A stretch of 64,000 nucleotides of DNA, taken from contig PHAG01000009.1 in the NCBI GenBank assembly GCA_002841625.1, positions 124,001 to 188,000 of the forward strand, written 5' to 3'. The position numbers and the translations under genes are program-made. This document shows positions 60,369 to 64,000 of this stretch, in pieces. This stretch comes from Firmicutes bacterium HGW-Firmicutes-1 (GTDB lineage Bacteria; Bacillota; Clostridia; Lachnospirales; Vallitaleaceae). The stretch's first letter is position 1, and the number at the start of each line of letters is the position of its first letter. The notes under the pieces are model-generated. The model saw only the letters and a list, made by a program, of their open reading frames with translations, had not been told where the DNA came from and did not search any database.

Positions 60369-60445
60369 AAATTAAACTAACGGAAGAATCTTGCATTTGG
60401 CTATGAAAGCGAAGGGAAGGCAAGATTTTGTAACATAGAATTAAA

Positions 60446-60480
60446 TAGCAAAAAATAGCAAAAAATAGCAAAAAATAGCA
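60446..60480 (+). repeat. Short tandem repeat, 10-bp unit
   Basis: TAGCAAAAAA repeated three times plus a fourth TAGCA, just before the terminator of the stalk gene. Confidence 0.9.
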
Positions 60481-60520
60481 AGAAGATGGTTCCTAAAAAA
60501 GTAATTAGGAGCCATCTTCT
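60481..60520. terminator. Bidirectional terminator overlapping the M23 gene end
   Basis: A 16-position stem with one wobble (60481-60496 with 60505-60520), loop AAAAGTAA. On the minus strand its first arm includes the last codons and stop of the M23 gene. Confidence 0.8.
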
Positions 60521-61494
60521 TTAAATTCAACAGGATCTTTCTCGAAAAAAGTCCAAGGGTTTAAAAATGTACCATCCTTCCAAATAGCAAAATGAAGATG
60601 CGGCCCAGTAGAATAGCCAGTAGACCCCATTTTGCCAATTACATCACCTTTTGCTACTAAGGTACCCTCTTTAACATCTATTTCACTGAGATGAAAGGAA
60701 GATGTAAATATGCCTAATCCGTGATCAATCACAATTGTATTACCAGTAATAATCAGTTCTTTTGCTAAAACAACTTTACCATGGTTTGAAGCCACTATTG
60801 GTGTGCCGGTTTGATTAGCGATGTCAATTGCAAGATGTCTCGAGGGAGTAGGATTATCATTTGTATACCGTGTTGCACAATAATCTGTTGATATTTTTCC
60901 ATCAGTTGGTTGAATAAATGGCCCATCCCATAATTTTTCTTGAATAGGATTAGCTCTAGCAGCATCGAAATATACTTGATCGTTTGCTGAATTATCAGAT
61001 GTATTAATTGCGGCTGTAGACCCTTTTACTTTTAAATATTGAACATCAAACTCTTTTGCTAAGATCTCAACATTTAAAGTAATCACCAATTCATCTCTAG
61101 AGTTAGAAGCCAGAATTGTATACTGTCCAGGAGTAGTCCAAGCGTATATAGGAATAATCCCGATAAAGCCCTCTTCATAAGGATAAAAGTGAAGTTCCTC
61201 ATTGTAAAAAGGTGCGGTGACTGTAAAACTTTCAGTTTCCTTCACATCAGTAACTAAAATAGCAAAACTATCCCCAGGATAAGCAGTCGTTTGATTGAGC
61301 TCATAAGAAATAGGTAAATCTTGAGGAGCATCATTTACAATTAAGGTACTGATTTCATCAATAATCAATTGAAATTGAAGATTATCCATCTCTTTAGAAT
61401 TATCTTGATTATCTAAATTATTTTTGTTTTGCATCCATATGCTAATTATGACAAGTCCAATAATAAGACAAAGTCCTAATGTAAGTTTTTTCAT
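60505..61494 (-). CDS. M23 family (LytM-type) metallopeptidase, membrane-anchored
   Basis: 329 residues with one N-terminal membrane anchor (LTLGLCLIIGLVIISIWM). A beta-rich middle comes next, then a C-terminal M23 domain (about 190-320) with zinc and catalytic residues in RHLAIDIANQTGTP and GPHLHFAIW. It would cut peptidoglycan cross-bridges or stem peptides outside the cell. All catalytic residues appear intact, so it is likely an active hydrolase rather than an EnvC/SpoIIQ-like scaffold. GGGGAA precedes the ATG. Confidence 0.92.
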   Translation of the reverse strand: MKKLTLGLCLIIGLVIISIWMQNKNNLDNQDNSKEMDNLQFQLIIDEISTLIVNDAPQDLPISYELNQTTAYPGDSFAILVTDVKETESFTVTAPFYNEELHFYPYEEGFIGIIPIYAWTTPGQYTILASNSRDELVITLNVEILAKEFDVQYLKVKGSTAAINTSDNSANDQVYFDAARANPIQEKLWDGPFIQPTDGKISTDYCATRYTNDNPTPSRHLAIDIANQTGTPIVASNHGKVVLAKELIITGNTIVIDHGLGIFTSSFHLSEIDVKEGTLVAKGDVIGKMGSTGYSTGPHLHFAIWKDGTFLNPWTFFEKDPVEFKEDGS

Positions 61495-61891
61495 TGTTCC
61501 CCTCTATTCAAAAGTTATAGAATGCTGTCCTATAAAATATATGGGTTTCTTTTTAACTTTATTCATCCTTACATCTTATCAGATAGAAGGCATTTATGAA
61601 ACCCGTAGTGAACAATATAAGAAAATATCACAATAAACCTATGTAAAATAACCGCGCATATTGTCGGTGAATGTCGAATTAAAACATCAAATTATCATAA
61701 AAATAAAATATAATTGACAATTTGAGAGATATAATACTATAATGTAGTAAATTAAAAGCTTTTTCGGACAAATGATATACATACTATAAAATTTTGCAAC
61801 AATATAGATGAGTGCAGCAACCAAATGGGGAGATTCAACTGCTTTTATCTGAATATAGTTGTGGGATAATAAAATCTAAGGAGTAAGGGAA
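61495..61891. other. Intergenic region before the subtilase
   Basis: About 400 bp. It holds the promoter at 61714-61743 and a long leader (about 140 nt) with a GCAG/CTGC-closed segment near 61813-61840. I looked for a cyclic-di-GMP or other riboswitch and did not find one. Confidence 0.4.
61714..61743 (+). promoter_or_regulatory. Promoter of the subtilase gene
   Basis: TTGACA (61714-61719), 18-bp spacer, TATAAT (61738-61743). Confidence 0.75.
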
Positions 61892-64000
61892 ATGAGAAAA
61901 AAAATAATAAGAGTTCTAAGCTTACTAATCATGGTGGTATTTATCTTTCATGTTATGATTGTTCCATCAACTGCTACTGGGATTGGGCAATTTGATCAAA
62001 AAGATCATGCACCGGAAAAAGATGTTAAATATGCAACGGATCGGGTTATTGTTAAGTTTAAGGAGGTAGCAAGCACAAATGACATCGAAACGACGACTAA
62101 AAGCATTTCAGGGATTAAAGTTAAGAAAAAATTAAAGTCAAATATTGAAGTTGTAATGATTGAAAATGATGCTACCGTAGAAGAAGTTATTTCCGAATTA
62201 CAAAAAAATGAAAATGTGGAATATGCAGAACCAGATTATTGGTGTGAAATCGATTCACAAGTTGATGACCCTTTTTTCAGCAATTTATGGGGATTAGAGA
62301 ATGATTCGGATTTTGATATTGATGCAGAAGCGGCTTGGGACATTACAATGGGTTCACAAGGTGTTGTTGTTGCTATTATCGATGAAGGAGTAGATGTCAA
62401 TCATCCGGATTTGATAGACAATATATGGATTAATCCCAATGAGATACCAAATGACGGGATCGATAATGATGGTAATGGATATATAGATGACATAAATGGA
62501 TGGGACTTTTTTAACAATGATGCATCGGTTTATGACGCAGGAGGAGACTACCATGGTACTCACGTTGCAGGTACCATTGCTGCAAAAGGTAACAATGGTA
62601 TTGGAATAACAGGGGTAGCCCCTAATGTAAAAATCATGTCACTTAAGTTTGTTGGACCTTATGGCGGATATACAAGTGATGCTATAGAAGCGATTGATTA
62701 TGCCAATATGATGGGTGTGAAAATTGCAAATAATTCATGGGGGATTGGATTCTATAGTCAATCCTTAAGAGAGGCGATAGATAATTATAATGGGGTTATC
62801 ATTGCTTCCGCTGGAAACAATGGTGTAGATACAGATGTAATGCCAAATTATCCTGCTTCCTATGACTCGCAAAATGTCATTTCTGTTGCAGCAGTAGATA
62901 GTACGGGTAACCTTTCAGGTTTTTCAAATTATGGGATTAATTCTGTTGATTTAGCAGCTCCGGGCAGTTATATCTACAGTACACTTCCAGGGGGAATTTA
63001 TGAATATGGTAGTGGAACGTCGATGGCAGTGCCTCATGTTTCGGGAGTTGCAGGATTATTATTAAGTACGAATCCTTCATTATCAGCTATAGAGATTTGT
63101 GACATCATCAAGCAATCTACAAATACCTATGCTTCCTTAGAAGGAAAGGTGGCTACTGGGGGGCTGCTAAATGCATACCAAGCATTGTCAAGTTCAGGCG
63201 ACATGCATCTCTTTGTTGAAAATAGCAGTCCTTATTTTGGGGAGAAAAAGGTTGCACTTGATAAAGATATCCTATTGAATTTCTCAGAAACCATTATAGA
63301 GTCTGTAAATTTTGGAAACATAATACTAACGGAAAATGGAAGTCCAGTACATATAGAATGTAGTATCAGCGGTTCTTCTTTGCTTATTTCCACAGATACG
63401 TTGAAGAATGATCGTTTATATCTCCTTGATGTTCCTGTAGGTGCAGTAGTGAATGAAGCTTCTATAGGGTTAAGTGAAGCGTATACATTGCGTTTTTCTA
63501 CTGCTGATACTGTTGCACCAAATATAATAGGTTCTCAACCCACCAATAAAGCAACCAATGTTCCGATTACTTCACCAATCGTTGTTGTATTTGATGAGTT
63601 GGTTACTGACGGAATCGAGATCAATCATATCACGATTAATGGAGACCCAATTGGAACTGTAGGATTTTATGCCATGGTGATGGATAATTTGCTTTATATT
63701 TGGAATGATACAACCTTAGCATATAATACCAAATATAAAATTACTATACCAGGACATGCGGTCGTAGATCAAGGTGGCAATCATAATGAAGAACCATTTA
63801 CTTTTAAATTTGTTACTGAAAAGGATACGATATCGCCACAAGTAATCAGTACAAATCCAGAAATGGGTCAAGTTGTACCGAGGGACACGAAAATCATCAT
63901 CACCTTTGATGAGGAGATTGAACGAGATAAAAAATTCAGTGATATTAAAGTTATAATCAATGATAAAAAATGTAGCAATATATCCTTCCATTCGAAAATT
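61892..64000 (+). CDS. Subtilisin-like (S8) serine protease with Ig-like repeats, 3' end cut off
   Basis: 703 codons are open to the window edge. Signal peptide (VLSLLIMVVFIFHVMIVPSTA), an I9-like propeptide (DRVIVKFKEVAST to VEYAEPDYW), then the S8 domain: Asp164 in VVVAIIDEGVDVNHPDL (usual form D-S/T-G, here D-E-G), His221 in HGTHVAGTIAAKG, Ser377 in GTSMAVPHVSGVAG. After about residue 440 come at least three SbsA-type Ig-like domains (for example KDILLNFSETI, SPIVVVFDELV, TKIIITFDEEI). It is an exported protease, probably surface-held by domains beyond the window. The ATG follows AAGGAG. Confidence 0.93.
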   Translation, partial: MRKKIIRVLSLLIMVVFIFHVMIVPSTATGIGQFDQKDHAPEKDVKYATDRVIVKFKEVASTNDIETTTKSISGIKVKKKLKSNIEVVMIENDATVEEVISELQKNENVEYAEPDYWCEIDSQVDDPFFSNLWGLENDSDFDIDAEAAWDITMGSQGVVVAIIDEGVDVNHPDLIDNIWINPNEIPNDGIDNDGNGYIDDINGWDFFNNDASVYDAGGDYHGTHVAGTIAAKGNNGIGITGVAPNVKIMSLKFVGPYGGYTSDAIEAIDYANMMGVKIANNSWGIGFYSQSLREAIDNYNGVIIASAGNNGVDTDVMPNYPASYDSQNVISVAAVDSTGNLSGFSNYGINSVDLAAPGSYIYSTLPGGIYEYGSGTSMAVPHVSGVAGLLLSTNPSLSAIEICDIIKQSTNTYASLEGKVATGGLLNAYQALSSSGDMHLFVENSSPYFGEKKVALDKDILLNFSETIIESVNFGNIILTENGSPVHIECSISGSSLLISTDTLKNDRLYLLDVPVGAVVNEASIGLSEAYTLRFSTADTVAPNIIGSQPTNKATNVPITSPIVVVFDELVTDGIEINHITINGDPIGTVGFYAMVMDNLLYIWNDTTLAYNTKYKITIPGHAVVDQGGNHNEEPFTFKFVTEKDTISPQVISTNPEMGQVVPRDTKIIITFDEEIERDKKFSDIKVIINDKKCSNISFHSKI

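Noticed and set aside
61780-61890. Possible cyclic-di-GMP or other riboswitch in the subtilase leader
   Set aside because: The GCAG/CTGC-closed segment lacks the conserved cores of known classes; only a simple stem can be supported.

Overview
The window is AT-rich, low-GC Firmicutes DNA, most likely from an anaerobic, spore-forming member of the Clostridia. Supporting signs are AGGAGG-type ribosome binding sites, YesM/YesN-type two-component genes, a class III fructose-bisphosphatase, DUF438/DUF1858 proteins, an agr-type quorum-sensing cassette, a CgeB-like spore-maturation glycosyltransferase and a forespore sigma-G-like promoter. The species cannot be fixed from the sequence alone. Most genes are ordinary chromosomal genes, and no prophage, integrase or intact transposase was seen.

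Layout. 1-4.2 kb: the 3' end of thiD, a membrane diguanylate cyclase, a TetR regulator with its membrane-protein partner behind a double operator, and a small XRE regulator. 4.2-6.7 kb: a MerR regulator and an ABC-2 exporter on the minus strand, with near-identical 19-bp-spacer promoters. 6.9-10 kb: DegV, YjbQ, a YgjP-like metallopeptidase and a DUF6765 protein. 10.1-10.25 kb: a structured repeat resembling an IS200/IS605 right end. 10.4-19.1 kb: a ribose-type sugar ABC transporter (ATPase, permease, binding protein) followed by a membrane-anchored solute-binding-like protein and a YesN/YesM pair, together a sugar-sensing and uptake unit. 19.2-20 kb: a small protein behind a sigma-G-like promoter, then a decayed gene. 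20-28.5 kb: dinB; an ABC-F ATPase with a leader-peptide/terminator attenuator; two small membrane proteins; a HAD phosphatase; an AP-superfamily phosphodiesterase; an SSB-like protein; and a corrinoid adenosyltransferase.

28.7-40.8 kb is a surface-glycan island: rmlA, rmlB, seven glycosyltransferases and a collagen-like protein with 75 uninterrupted Gly-X-Y triplets. The collagen gene is bracketed by two copies of a short repeat also found at 10.2 kb. The simplest reading is that the enzymes glycosylate the threonine-rich collagen stalk, perhaps on the spore or cell surface. 40.9-56.1 kb is housekeeping and stress metabolism: DUF1858 and DUF438 proteins, class III FBPase, an EamA transporter with an (ET)n tail, DUF2161, a PHP hydrolase, a CoA-disulfide-reductase/rhodanese/TusA/DsrE fusion, an SLH protein, MsrAB and lrp-ald.

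56.4-59.3 kb is a complete agr cassette: agrA and agrC on plus, converging on agrD and agrB on minus. agrD, which lies at 58373-58519, predicts a C-Y-Y-M-W thiolactone. Upstream of agrB are two pairs of 10-bp repeats, each pair spaced exactly 21 bp and the two pairs facing opposite ways. This is the geometry of AgrA/LytTR binding sites, and it suggests that agrBD and a rightward transcript from about 59.26 kb are both quorum-controlled. The rightward side leads to a secreted stalk-domain protein. A membrane-anchored M23 peptidase and a subtilisin-like protease cut off by the window end lie beyond.

The strongest candidates for new biology are the agr locus with its divergent operator pairs, the ABC-F attenuator, and the glycosyltransferase/collagen island.
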